Origin: Nitzschia sp. DOCU1
Taxonomy: Eukaryota; Bacillariophyta; Bacillariophyceae; Bacillariales; Bacillariaceae
Assembly (NCBI GenBank): GCA_951394045.1
Contig: OX595991.1
Span: forward strand, 62,001 to 126,000
Direction of reading: 5' to 3'
Length of the DNA stretch: 64,000 nucleotides
The notes beneath the pieces were generated by a model. The model was not told the DNA's origin, did no database searches, and saw only the letters and a list, made by a program, of their open reading frames with translations. Both the position numbers and the translations under genes were made by a program. This document shows positions 20,613 to 29,993 of this stretch, piece after piece (the stretch's first letter is position 1; each line of letters opens with the position of its first letter).

Positions 20613-21338
20613 TATTGCTCCGAACAAAATACGTTCCAGTCCTACTATTATTTCAAATCGGTTCTTGGCGACGCTTTCGTTTTGCGTATCATATTTTTCT
20701 TCGCAAACAGTGGTCCCGCACTCTTGTGCTTGAATTGGTGATGATCACTCTCGTCTTCTTCAGCAGGCTCATTGGTGTCATCGTCATACTTTGGATCGCT
20801 CGCTACCGATTGGGTCGGTTCTCGGCGACTCTTCCTTTTTGCGCATCATATACATGACTCTCTACTTTGTCGTCAGGTTCGGCTTGTTCGTTTCGTCGTC
20901 GTACTTTGGATTGCAATCAATTGGGTGGATACATCTCCTCGGAAACTTGAATCATATACCGAAAGGCGACGGGCAAGAACGAACGAACGAACTTTGCTCC
21001 CCCGTCTCCTAACCCCGTGTATTCTCCTCGTGGTGCAAAAGAATAGACATTGCCAAGGTCCAGCGTGGTATCACAATAGAGGGGCCATGATGTTTTTGCC
21101 CGAGACACCGTACAGTCGACTAATCCAAGGTCAGCTGGACCACAGCAACATGGCCGCTCCTTGTTCCAAAGGAATGCGAGAGACGGATACCGGTCGGGCA
21201 CCCAATAATCGACAGGATCGACGGTAGCCCGCCGCAATGATCAATATAATTGACAGGGATCGACGTTGGCCCGCAATGGACTATTGAACATCCCTGTTAT
21301 ATCATGGCCCCCTTCTTTAACTTGCACAAGTTGAGATT

Positions 21339-21420
21339 GAATGACACAACGGCCGTCCAAAAGCACTTTCCGGGACTTACAAGTTGGTATGATTTGAATG
21401 ATTGTACAAGGTCAGAGTAG
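21339..21420. repeat. 82-bp perfect direct repeat, copy B
   Basis: It is identical to 18329-18410, 3010 bp away and in the same orientation. It lies about 150 bp past the stop codon of the minus-strand gene at 21574-22974. Confidence 0.9.
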
Positions 21421-21573
21421 CGCCGCATTGTCATGGAACCAAATCATCCGATCTGGTACGCTTGAGGAATACCAAGTGCTAGAAGAAAAGGCGGGCAAAG
21501 AGAAAGGATTGCACTTCCACATCACGCGCGAGACCAATTTGCCACGACGAAATCCAAACAATGTATTCCAAAA

Positions 21574-22974
21574 TCAACAAGTGGATGGAATGGGGCGTTC
21601 CAATGCACGTCGCGTATTAGACTTTGGTGTCGCCAAGAGACTTTGTGGAGGATACTGCCTGTTCTTTTTCCAAGCCGTCCTAGTGGGCCGCAAAGAAGCC
21701 TTTACACCAACTTTGTCCAACACTGACGCTAGACTAGCAATATCCAAATGCTGCAGCGACGTTGATGACAAGATAATGGTTCCATCCTCCTTGGACACGG
21801 TCAACTGGACATTATCCATCATCACGTCTTTGGACAGCTGCAGTTCCAACCGTTTTGCCCAATCATATTGAATGCTTCCCTCACATTTCAAAACATACTC
21901 ATAACAGGGATGAGAACCTTTGTTGGTGGAGTCACCAGGTGGATCCTTCGTCTTTTTGCCGTCGTCTTTGGGAAGCAACCTGGCTACAAACGTGGTACTG
22001 TCTGTCCATTGAATGGCCAAATCTTGGGATGGACCTACCACCCTAGCCCATCCGTCCCGGCTTGGAACGGCTGATTTTGTCGTCCTGATACTTGATCCGA
22101 TGGAGTCCCCTCGCATTTGTTGGAACAATTTCTGGGAAAATGTGAGCGGTGGCGGCTTTGTGGCCGCAGCGTCGTCGTCGCCTTTCTTCTTCGGTGGCGG
22201 CACGAGATAAAAGTAGGAACCTAGCACAATCAATAGCAAGACAAGACCAGCACTAATAGCCGGCATCATCAGTGGGGACTGCAATAGATCTTCCTGTTGT
22301 GGTTCGAAGGCTGGTGGTTCCAGCCCTGGAATGGGCTGGTTTCTTCGAAATTTGCACCTGGGTGGTGGAATAGGCGCGTCGTCCGGATAGGAAGAATGAA
22401 CGAATTGAGGAACGTAGACGGCTATACTCGAGTTGGATCGATGCCAAATAAAGGAGTCGGGTTCTAGCTTGAGTCCGACTTTGGAAGGCTTGCAAGTAAA
22501 CGTGTTGGTCGTATTTTCTCGAGGACGGTATTGCGACGTTAGCGGCCCAAAGTGTGACACTAGCTTCCATTCGCCGGCGTCTTCGTTGTTGCTGCTCGTA
22601 GAATTTCCATCGTCATCTGAAATACTGCAGGTTTGCGCTTGCTCTTGCTCACGTAAAATTGCTTCATGTTCTTCCCATGTTCGATTCCACATTTGACATT
22701 CTGGCTTGGGAAACGTCAAATTGAGCGGGTAGGACGCGTGCAACGACACGTTCAAGGTAGCAGTCGCCAGTTCAGTAAGATTTTCCGATGTGAAAATCAA
22801 TTGACTCGGCTCGAATCGAATGACTGTCGACCCTTGAATGTTCAAGATATTGCTGGCGACGCACTCGACGACGCGAACGTCAACGTTTTCATCGTCGTCG
22901 TTTGGACTCAAGGGAAAGGGGCCGAGTTTGCCCAGAGGAAGCCACGTGTCGGAAGCATTCTTAAACAGCTTCAT
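21574..22974 (-). CDS. Single-pass membrane protein of unknown function
   Basis: The 466-residue frame starts at an ATG with a stop three codons upstream. There is no clear signal peptide, yet the N-terminal half carries several N-glycosylation sequons (NLT, NVS, NLT, NRT, NST, NTT, NSS) and looks lumenal. One transmembrane segment, MMPAISAGLVLLLIVLGSYF, lies near residues 230-250. A Lys-rich stop-transfer (PPPKKKGDDD) and a folded-looking cytosolic part follow, with WTDSTTFVARLLPK and YEYVLKCEGSIQYDW. Missing N-terminal sequence, for example an upstream exon encoding a signal peptide, is possible. I do not recognise a family. Confidence 0.65.
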   Translation of the reverse strand: MKLFKNASDTWLPLGKLGPFPLSPNDDDENVDVRVVECVASNILNIQGSTVIRFEPSQLIFTSENLTELATATLNVSLHASYPLNLTFPKPECQMWNRTWEEHEAILREQEQAQTCSISDDDGNSTSSNNEDAGEWKLVSHFGPLTSQYRPRENTTNTFTCKPSKVGLKLEPDSFIWHRSNSSIAVYVPQFVHSSYPDDAPIPPPRCKFRRNQPIPGLEPPAFEPQQEDLLQSPLMMPAISAGLVLLLIVLGSYFYLVPPPKKKGDDDAAATKPPPLTFSQKLFQQMRGDSIGSSIRTTKSAVPSRDGWARVVGPSQDLAIQWTDSTTFVARLLPKDDGKKTKDPPGDSTNKGSHPCYEYVLKCEGSIQYDWAKRLELQLSKDVMMDNVQLTVSKEDGTIILSSTSLQHLDIASLASVLDKVGVKASLRPTRTAWKKNRQYPPQSLLATPKSNTRRALERPIPSTC

Positions 22975-23800
22975 CCTCTTTCAGAAAGCCGCAAGAGAGA
23001 TGAGTATAGGGGAGGAATTGCCATGCTTTGTTGCAAGTTGTAGCTACACCATCAGGGAGAAAAAAGGAAAAAGATGTGTTGTTCTGAGCTATCGAACTAC
23101 CTAGGAAAAGTGCCATTTTTGTCGGCGGTTCGACGAAACGATCGCGAACGGAAAGAACTGCCCATGCTCCACGTGTAATCTATTGACGACCTCACTCCAA
23201 CCGGGGACGCGCGAATCACGCAATCAAATTTTCCCGCCATTTTTGAGAATTTCAGGAGGACTGGGCCAATACGTCATCACACATTAGACGCCACGCACAC
23301 GCGGGGCGATCTCATTCGAAAATCTAATTGGTCCACCGCATCTTGTTGTCTCAACAAGACAGCCGCAGCACTTACGTACTTGCCTCGTGTCTTGCCATTC
23401 AAATGATGCGTTTTGAAATCACTCTGCCGGTAGTCCGAGGAAGGTTGGCGCTCTCTTCACCAACGACGAAGTAGTAGTGGGACAACGCGATGCAGCCGTC
23501 CATGCATCCATTGGATCCTTTTTGATGGGTCTCACCTTTCCTCGAATCCTGGGAAAGCATTCTACCGAAGAGAGTGTAATTCTTTGGGAGACAGAAAAGC
23601 AGAGATTGTGGCAAATGGTGTCTATAAAGTATTTTAATGGTTATTACCGGCACTTATAGTAAGTGGCATACTCGTCGATAGATGCCGATTAATAGTCATA
23701 CGTTAAAAAGTAATACACAAGCAGTTATTGTCGCAGCGGAAGCAAAAGAATGGTCCGTGTCCCCCGGAAAGTCGTGATCATTCCTTAGTAGTTTTCACGT
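22975..23800. other. Spacer
   Basis: No gene is seen. It probably holds the promoter of the membrane-protein gene and the 3' UTR of the plastid-protein gene, both read on the minus strand. Confidence 0.45.
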
Positions 23801-24724
23801 TTAACGATCCAAGAAGAAGAAGCTGTTGGCAGACTCATCCCAGTCTCGGTTGTAGTCCGAGTTGTAGTTTTCTCGGCCAGGCTCGACGGCATAGGGTTCG
23901 ACCCAGGCGGTCAGCGGGAACTCAACAGTTGCAGTATTCACGATACGGACAACGTTTCCGGTTCCTGGCGTCTCGAGGATGACGAAGAGCGGTCGCTCCA
24001 TGCCGTCTTCAGTGTAGACTTCCATGACTTGCTTGTTGTTATTGGGACCTTGGAGAAGCTCAATTCGGGCGTTGAGGGGACGTCCGTCCGTCTTTAGCAG
24101 ACATTGAACGGAAGAGACGGCGGGGGAGAAGGGAATCGTGTGGATGGCTCCTCCTTGGATGGTCTTGGGTCGCTTCATGTCAGAGCCAACGAATCCGGCG
24201 GCACCGTTACCGATAGAGTCGTCAACATCAGCCTCGACAACGGCGTCGAGGGGGAACTCCAAGTGTCCGGTGTTGCGGATGGCAATGGCGTTGGATCCTC
24301 GGGGGGTCTCGATGATGCAGTTGAAGGGGCGGAAGTTTCCGTCCTCAATGTAGATTCCCATCTTTTGAGGAGTGTTATCGGGACCCTGCCACAACTCGAC
24401 GTTGGCATTCAACGGGCGTCCGTCGGTCTTCATCAACACCTGAACACGCTCGACGTAGGGAGAGTCCAACGACCAGGTTCGGAGCGATCCTCCCTGAACC
24501 TTGGTGGGGATCTTACCTTCCCACGAGGGGCGGATGGCATCACCTTCATATCGTCGTCGCATGGCACCGCCGGCTCCGGGTCCGGGAGAGACGCCTACAT
24601 CGGTATCAGAGAGGTAGGAGAACGAGTTCAACTCAGTGGAGACACGAGCGGACGATTGCTGAACGCTGAAGGCAGAAGCACCTTCCAAGAGGGCAAACAC
24701 GGCCAAGATATTAGTGATCTTCAT
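23801..24724 (-). CDS. Plastid-targeted protein with two copies of one domain
   Basis: The first ATG is at 24724 (MKITN; the frame upstream begins with TTG), giving 307 residues. MKITNILAVFALLEGASAF is a signal peptide ending in a perfect ASAF motif (residues 16-19), the diatom bipartite plastid signal, so import across four membranes is expected. The mature part has two homologous units of about 90 residues. Unit 1 runs from VQGGSLRTWSL through LMKTDGRPLNANVELWQGP and IIETPRGSNA to LEFPLDAVVE. Unit 2 runs from IQGGAIHTIPF through LLKTDGRPLNARIELLQGP and ILETPGTGNV to VEFPLTAWVE. TDGRPLNA is the strongest signature. The units look beta-rich. I cannot name the family; a structural or envelope-associated role is only a guess. 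The even, G/C-clean codon pattern suggests strong expression. Confidence 0.8.
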   Translation of the reverse strand: MKITNILAVFALLEGASAFSVQQSSARVSTELNSFSYLSDTDVGVSPGPGAGGAMRRRYEGDAIRPSWEGKIPTKVQGGSLRTWSLDSPYVERVQVLMKTDGRPLNANVELWQGPDNTPQKMGIYIEDGNFRPFNCIIETPRGSNAIAIRNTGHLEFPLDAVVEADVDDSIGNGAAGFVGSDMKRPKTIQGGAIHTIPFSPAVSSVQCLLKTDGRPLNARIELLQGPNNNKQVMEVYTEDGMERPLFVILETPGTGNVVRIVNTATVEFPLTAWVEPYAVEPGRENYNSDYNRDWDESANSFFFLDR

Positions 24725-25283
24725 TGTCAAATAACTTTGCGTCTAAAGAAGAAGAGCTCGATGCAATGTTTGTGCTTCAACAAGGCGTCAAAAAGAAAAA
24801 GTGGCTATCGCAAAAGCAAAGTAAAACCACGAGCATACGTGGTTCACATCGACGTACTTCGTAGGGCTAGCACAAAAACGTACGTACGAATGAGCCCCTT
24901 TTTTCAAAAGAAAAATGGCGATCGCTTGTGGCGGTAAACAATTGTCCGCAAAGCTAATTGCAGTTCACTGATTGGCTGATGACGTAACGCGTAACGCCCA
25001 CCCTCCCAAAATTGAAATCAACCATCGCTTTCCCGTGTTACTTTGTAATTGGGAGAAATCATCTGCTGCTTTAGGAAGTGCACCAGATGATTTTGGTGTC
25101 GACGTGGTGACGGCGCAAGTAAGAGTTTTGTTTTTTCCTTAAGTTTAATGCAATGAAAGCAACCAATGAGGGTGACGACGGAAAGGGAAGAATAACACGT
25201 CAGTGAATTTGCCAGCGGGATCAACCAATTAGGGGAGGGTACGACACGTCATATCGAATGACCATCACAGTCGTCATCATTCA
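24725..25283. other. Promoter region of the plastid-protein gene
   Basis: No gene is seen. It contains a CCAAT box (ATTGG on the plus strand, 24971-24975) and a CRE-like TGACGTAA. Confidence 0.4.
24971..24987 (-). promoter_or_regulatory. CCAAT box plus CRE-like TGACGTAA
   Basis: The two sites lie about 250 bp upstream of the plastid-protein start. TGACGT elements are known bZIP (CO2/cAMP- and light-linked) sites in diatom promoters. The match is short, so this is suggestive only. Confidence 0.3.
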
Positions 25284-25676
25284 TTAAGTAAACCAACTGA
25301 TTTCATTCGGTTTCGGCGATCGATCGCGACCAAAAACAGATGACGGGTGTCGACGTTTGAGAAAGGCTGACGTATGTTCGATTCGTTTCTTGATGCCGAC
25401 GACAATCGTCATCAAACTAGGATGCAAGAAGTTAGACGATGATTCCGACCGCTTCTCATCTTTAAAATCGACCATGGGATTTCCCCGCCTTTGAGAAGCC
25501 TTCCGAGCGTCTTCAACACGTGCGGAGCTTCTTAGATTCACCGCTTGCCTAGCTAGTAACAAGTTCTGAGACGAAACTGGATTCAAGAAGGACGGTTTCA
25601 GGGCAATGACGACCTCACGACCGTCGTCAATTGAAGAAGTTCCGGCGATTAAAAATGGCAAGAACAAGCCCCACAT
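25284..25676 (-). CDS. Hypothetical small protein, possibly secreted
   Basis: This is a 130-residue frame from an ATG. MWGLFLPFLIAGTSS could be a short signal peptide. The remainder is Lys/Arg/Ser-rich with no recognised motif. It may be a chance frame in a gene-poor interval. Confidence 0.3.
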   Translation of the reverse strand: MWGLFLPFLIAGTSSIDDGREVVIALKPSFLNPVSSQNLLLARQAVNLRSSARVEDARKASQRRGNPMVDFKDEKRSESSSNFLHPSLMTIVVGIKKRIEHTSAFLKRRHPSSVFGRDRSPKPNEISWFT

Positions 25677-26146
25677 GATGCCAAGTCTTAATGGTTGGCA
25701 TCATTGATCGTTTCTGTGTGAGTGGACGGCTTGTCTTCGTCTGGGACTGTGGAAAGATGCTCGTAGAAACTTGAGAACTACTGGAAGCGAGGCGAATTTT
25801 CAATGACGACCGTCGTCGCAGTCGATTCCGTCACTTTCTTCGTTTTGGGTACAAAGCAAACCAACAGGTAAGACGCAGAGCAGTCACGGGGACAAGAAAA
25901 TCGCTTGGTCATTTCCACTAGTACTCTCCGTTGTGTACGGAGATGCTAGCAGCAACCCAAGGCGAGACCTCGTTTCTGCAGGCTCATCGACGACCGATTG
26001 ATTTTCCAGACTTTCGTTGTTTCGATGATTTTCTCTTCAAGAATACCCGCTTGGTTCAATCCACCAAGGTGGTCAAACACTAGGTTTCTATCACCCATCG
26101 AAGTTTACTACCACCACGACAATCCACCAACGACCAGCAACGACCA
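25677..26146. other. Spacer
   Basis: Nothing recognisable is seen in this stretch. Confidence 0.4.
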
Positions 26147-26782
26147 ATGGTCATGATCTGCCGTCATGCTACGACCACGTCATCGAATGTCCCCAAGTTC
26201 ACTATACCCACACAAAATTTGTCAGAGCTACAAGCTATCTACATTGTGCTAATCTCCTTGTTGCACGGAGCTGGGGGCTACTTGCTGAAAATACCCAACT
26301 ACGGAGCGACTGACGATTTATCGCCTCTACAACAGCTACGGGCGTTTTCTGCTTCTAGACTTCTTCGCCTGTCCAGCCTACCTCCTTCGTTTCATGTACT
26401 TTCACCATGTGGACTTTTGCATGACAGCGCACCGTTGTGGTTCGATCAGGCAACTCGAAACAGAGTTCTTCAATTCTTCGACGACTTCAAGACTTCTCCG
26501 CACAAAGAGCCTTCAACATTGGAACGGCGGGATTTCGACGCTACCAGACATCATCCAGAATTCTTCCTTGAATCCATTCCAGTCTACTTGCTAGCCGGGG
26601 CTGATTGCTTTCAAGCTTTCGAAAAACTGCCCAACGTGGCGTTGGGCGCTTCGATTTATCTCTGTCGTCAGACAGGATGTGCTCATCGACGGGCTCATTG
26701 CCATTGTAGCCAGCCTCTTTCGCCCGTCGGGCAGTTGTGGTTTCGACTTTTCCTGTGGCCAGTGGCTGATGAGGAATTCTAA
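26147..26782 (+). CDS. Hypothetical protein
   Basis: This is a 211-residue frame from ATG (MVMICRHATTT). The middle, LQAIYIVLISLLHGAGGYLL and LRAFSASRLLRLSSLPPSF, is hydrophobic/Leu-rich, and the C-terminus is Cys/His-rich (CRQTGCAHRRAHCHC). No family is recognised. An overlapping antisense frame is of similar quality, so coding status is doubtful. Confidence 0.28.
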   Translation: MVMICRHATTTSSNVPKFTIPTQNLSELQAIYIVLISLLHGAGGYLLKIPNYGATDDLSPLQQLRAFSASRLLRLSSLPPSFHVLSPCGLLHDSAPLWFDQATRNRVLQFFDDFKTSPHKEPSTLERRDFDATRHHPEFFLESIPVYLLAGADCFQAFEKLPNVALGASIYLCRQTGCAHRRAHCHCSQPLSPVGQLWFRLFLWPVADEEF

Positions 26783-26987
26783 ATTGGATTTTCAAGCCAC
26801 GGTTGCCGTCCACCCACGGATGGTGGAAAGTCGTCGTCGTTTGATATGTATAGACTCTTTTTGGTTCTAGCAATCATGGAAGTATGATGAAAATATTTTT
26901 CTTGCCAGGCGCATTGACGCCCGGCAAATTTTGCAGCAGAATACTGGCTCTGCGATTAAGTTTTAAAGTATGTCGTGAAGCATTTTT

Positions 26988-28070
26988 CTATTTGAGCATA
27001 GGCACGACAATAGTTGGTGTTTGACCATGTAGCTCAAATAATGCTTCTAAGGCTTCCCTAGGGGCCATATCGCCCAGTTGTTGGAGCTCAAGTTCATTGC
27101 GATGCACGCCGCCCAACAATAGTATCGAATCCAATCCGACTCCATTCGCCCCCGCCACGTCGTGATGTAACGAGTCCCCAATCATTGCAATTCTCGACTT
27201 TGGAATTCCAGCCGTAGTTTGTAGCTGACGGATACCTTCTTCAAAGGCTGGAGCGTAGGGCTTTCCAAAATACACCACACTGCCACCAAACTCTTTGTAT
27301 TGCTTTGCTAATGTCCCTGGCATGTAATAGGTCGATCTATCTGGATTGACATGAACAAAATCAGGGTCGATACAAAGCAGCGGCAACTTGCGCTCGGCGC
27401 AGTCTTTTAATAAGGGATCCAAGACAGTTTCATCCTTTCCAGTCAAGAGAAAATCCCCCAAATTCATGGCAAATCTCTCGCCGGTATTAGACTGTCTAGG
27501 CCCCATTAACATTTCATTTCCCTGAACAACGACGACCTCAGGATCTTCATCGACGCTCGTCACCAATTCAAGCTCACCGCCACATTCGTCCAAAAATAGT
27601 TCCGCCGAAGGAGCCGACGGATGCTTCCAGCCCAGAAACAAGACTCTAGCACGTGGATAACGCTCACGAATATAGTCACTGGCCAGCATACCGCTCGTCA
27701 CGGCGCCCATAAAATGGCTTGGATCGAAACCCAAAGGTTTCAGGGCCTCTAAAGTAGCTGTTTCATTGGCGGGAGAATTTGATAAGATGACGAGTTGTTT
27801 GTTGTGCCGTGTTGCCAGTGCCGCAATGCAGTCGGGTGCTCCCGGCATGTGATCCGTTCCATTGTGCATCACGCCCCACTGGTCCACGAGAAATCCATCG
27901 TAGCGATCCAAAATTAGACTCGAGAGAACCGATGTTACAATCTCAAATGAGGATTGCTGGTTGCTATTGTTGCTATTGTCCTTCTTAGTATCATTGCTTC
28001 TATTATCAGACATGATTCCGAGAGTATTGTCGTGCACACAAGGTGTGGCAAGTGGAGTGGATCCGGTCAT
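26988..28070 (-). CDS. HAD-superfamily subfamily IIA hydrolase (TIGR01459-like)
   Basis: This is a 360-residue protein from an ATG. After a 45-residue Asn/Asp-rich leader, DRYDGFLVDQWGVMHNG (about 55-71) is HAD motif I of the IIA class, with the nucleophile Asp in VDQWGV. VILSNSPANET is motif II. GKPYAPAFEEGI and MIGDSLHHDVAGANGVGLDS near 297 are motifs III/IV, which bind Mg and phosphate. Members of this class (NagD/phosphoglycolate-phosphatase relatives) hydrolyse small phosphate esters; the DQWGV form matches TIGR01459. Substrate is unknown. No plastid or mitochondrial signal is obvious. A truncated paralogue lies on the other strand at 33791-34699. Confidence 0.85.
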   Translation of the reverse strand: MTGSTPLATPCVHDNTLGIMSDNRSNDTKKDNSNNSNQQSSFEIVTSVLSSLILDRYDGFLVDQWGVMHNGTDHMPGAPDCIAALATRHNKQLVILSNSPANETATLEALKPLGFDPSHFMGAVTSGMLASDYIRERYPRARVLFLGWKHPSAPSAELFLDECGGELELVTSVDEDPEVVVVQGNEMLMGPRQSNTGERFAMNLGDFLLTGKDETVLDPLLKDCAERKLPLLCIDPDFVHVNPDRSTYYMPGTLAKQYKEFGGSVVYFGKPYAPAFEEGIRQLQTTAGIPKSRIAMIGDSLHHDVAGANGVGLDSILLLGGVHRNELELQQLGDMAPREALEALFELHGQTPTIVVPMLK

Positions 28071-28982
28071 TGAACTCTGTTGCGGGAATAATCCAGAGTC
28101 GGTCGTCCTCGGAGGGATGTTCTTGGACTGCTGCTCTTGCTTTTGCGCAATTCGATCTCATTGGTGGAAAGTTTTGAAATCTGATTGGTGGAAAGAGTGA
28201 TGACGCCGACACGACATCACCGCGATCACTCTCCAATCCCAATCGTAGTCCACTTAGTCATTCGTGAGAGGGCTCCTTCGGTACGCTTCTATTCAGGCAA
28301 TCCGCAAGTAGTAAAGGGTACCGCTAGAGTAGCTAGAGATGCCACACTAACGTTTGATAGTAATCAGTAGAACTACTATTGTTTGTTCGTGCGATTGAAA
28401 CGACAAAAGTCAAACGTACCCTGCCGAAAAATGACTAGCCTTGTGTACTAGATAGTTGGCAGTAAAAAATCTGCCGACGATGATCATGGGCGTCGTGGAG
28501 GTGACGCCTCGTCGATCCTCGTCTCTGCCCGTCCCAGTCAAACAATAAAGTAGTAGTACGGATGCATTCCTTTTCTTTGTCTAGTAGACGAACGACTAGC
28601 TAGTAGTATTGCAAGAGTCAGTCCTTGACCCAAGGACGACAATCATGCCGACGTGCTGACAGTTACATGGGTCGTAGTATGAGGCAACCCTTTTGAAATT
28701 GCAGCCGTCGACCTAGTTCTATTACGCTCAAGTGTTGTTGTCGCACTGTTGATATACTAGTTGTTCATGCCACTGTCAAAATGTTCTAGCAACTTGAGAA
28801 AGTTTTCGTAATAAAAGTAGACCATACACGTCTACTCTCTTGATATGCCAGTGCTGCCTGGCGTTTTCGATGGGTCGTGGTCTATAGGATCCTGTTGTGT
28901 GTGTGCGTAGTAAAAAAAGGTTCTGAGCGAGCCTCTAGTCTCGGCCTTTTTTGCGTTGTGTGGCTGTTCGTCCAACGTCTCT
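28071..28982. other. Spacer
   Basis: No gene is seen. The stretch holds several CTAGTAG/CTAGCTAG-type runs, common in intergenic DNA of this window. Confidence 0.4.
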
Positions 28983-29993
28983 TTAAGATGCCGCTGGAAC
29001 CGGCTTTTGAATGAGACTAATGCCTTGTTCCAATTGATCTTCTTCGGGCACGAGCTCTCTGGACGCAATCGATGACACGATGCTTTGCCAAAAGACATCT
29101 GCGGTTGCCATGAGCAATACACGGTACTTCAACGGACTGTTGTAAATCAATACATTGACCGGCGTCCACAATTTTAAGGACGCCAACATCATTTCTCCCA
29201 ACTTTTGTCGAATTTGTCTTGGAATATCTCGGAGTGGTGTCCCCGACAATAAGGCTGGCAAGGGAATATCCCAAAACGCATAAATGAACGGACAAGCAAT
29301 GAACAAGTCTGTCACCAACGAGAGTATTGTTCGAACCACGGCCGTCATGCTGGGGGCAACCCAGCCCGCACTCAACAAGGATTGCGTCATGAATGCGACA
29401 GCGACATCGGCCTTATGATACCAAATACTCCACATGATTCCTTCTCCAAGTCCCTTGAGAATAAAGTGCAAACTTCGTTTGGGACTCCATGGCTTTTGCG
29501 ATTTTCGTTGTGCCATGTAATCCCCTAGACCGGCCATGCATCCAGCCGTGACACATTCCGTCGCCAAGTGATGATTGGTGAGGCAGTGACTGTACGCCGT
29601 GGGGATCCATTGAGCGGCCTTGGCATACTTTTGGAGTATGACGCGAGTCGACTGCGACAGTTGAGAAGGCTCGAGCGCAGCAGGCTTGGGCACGAATCCT
29701 TCGGCCATAAAGGCCCATATAGAAAAGATAATCAAAGAAAAGATGGAATAGACTCTCATTCTGGCGTTGCTAAAGGTTCTAGACAAATAAGATACAACGA
29801 TGCGACAATACATGGACCGGTTTGTGCTATGTATTCGTCGGGACGAGTCGCCCATGGGAGCCAAGGCTATCGTTGTTTGCATGGTGCGGCTCTCTCTTGT
29901 TCCTCTACTAGGACTACTACTGAATGTACTTGCAGCATCAGCGACAGAACCACGTCGATCAAAGCAGTGGAGTCGCCTCATTCCTTCTATCAT
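28983..29993 (-). CDS. Mpv17/PMP22 family membrane protein
   Basis: This is a 336-residue frame from an ATG. Motifs of the Mpv17/PMP22 family are visible in order: a Tyr-rich start (WIPTAYSHCLTNHHLATECV), GLGDYMAQ, then KLWTPVNVLIYNSPLKYRVL and DVFWQSIVSS, equivalent to the usual W..P....Y..VP..lR..........W. Family members are four-helix channel-like proteins of organelle membranes. The N-terminus is long. An internal Met at residue 79 begins MRVYSIFSLIIFSIWAFMAE followed by GFVP, a signal peptide with a Phe after a small residue. This resembles a diatom plastid signal with a non-canonical ASAF motif. Which Met is used decides the target organelle. Confidence 0.8.
   Translation of the reverse strand: MIEGMRRLHCFDRRGSVADAASTFSSSPSRGTRESRTMQTTIALAPMGDSSRRIHSTNRSMYCRIVVSYLSRTFSNARMRVYSIFSLIIFSIWAFMAEGFVPKPAALEPSQLSQSTRVILQKYAKAAQWIPTAYSHCLTNHHLATECVTAGCMAGLGDYMAQRKSQKPWSPKRSLHFILKGLGEGIMWSIWYHKADVAVAFMTQSLLSAGWVAPSMTAVVRTILSLVTDLFIACPFIYAFWDIPLPALLSGTPLRDIPRQIRQKLGEMMLASLKLWTPVNVLIYNSPLKYRVLLMATADVFWQSIVSSIASRELVPEEDQLEQGISLIQKPVPAAS

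Larger units (their letters stand above)
20128..21573. other. Gene-poor stretch with duplicated segments
   Basis: No gene is supported. It holds copy B of the diverged duplication, a CTACCGGTAG palindrome (20450-20459), imperfect internal repeats near 20660-20910, and copy B of the 82-bp repeat. Confidence 0.5.

Noticed and set aside
20655..20915. Imperfect internal repeats (GGTTCTxGGCGAC..., TCGTCxTACTTTGGAT)
   Set aside because: Spacing between the copies is inconsistent and similarity is weak, so I do not call a tandem array.
24104..24937. 277-codon plus-strand frame opposite the plastid-protein gene
   Set aside because: It is the antisense shadow of a gene with a clear signal peptide and repeated domain, and its own sequence has no recognisable motif.
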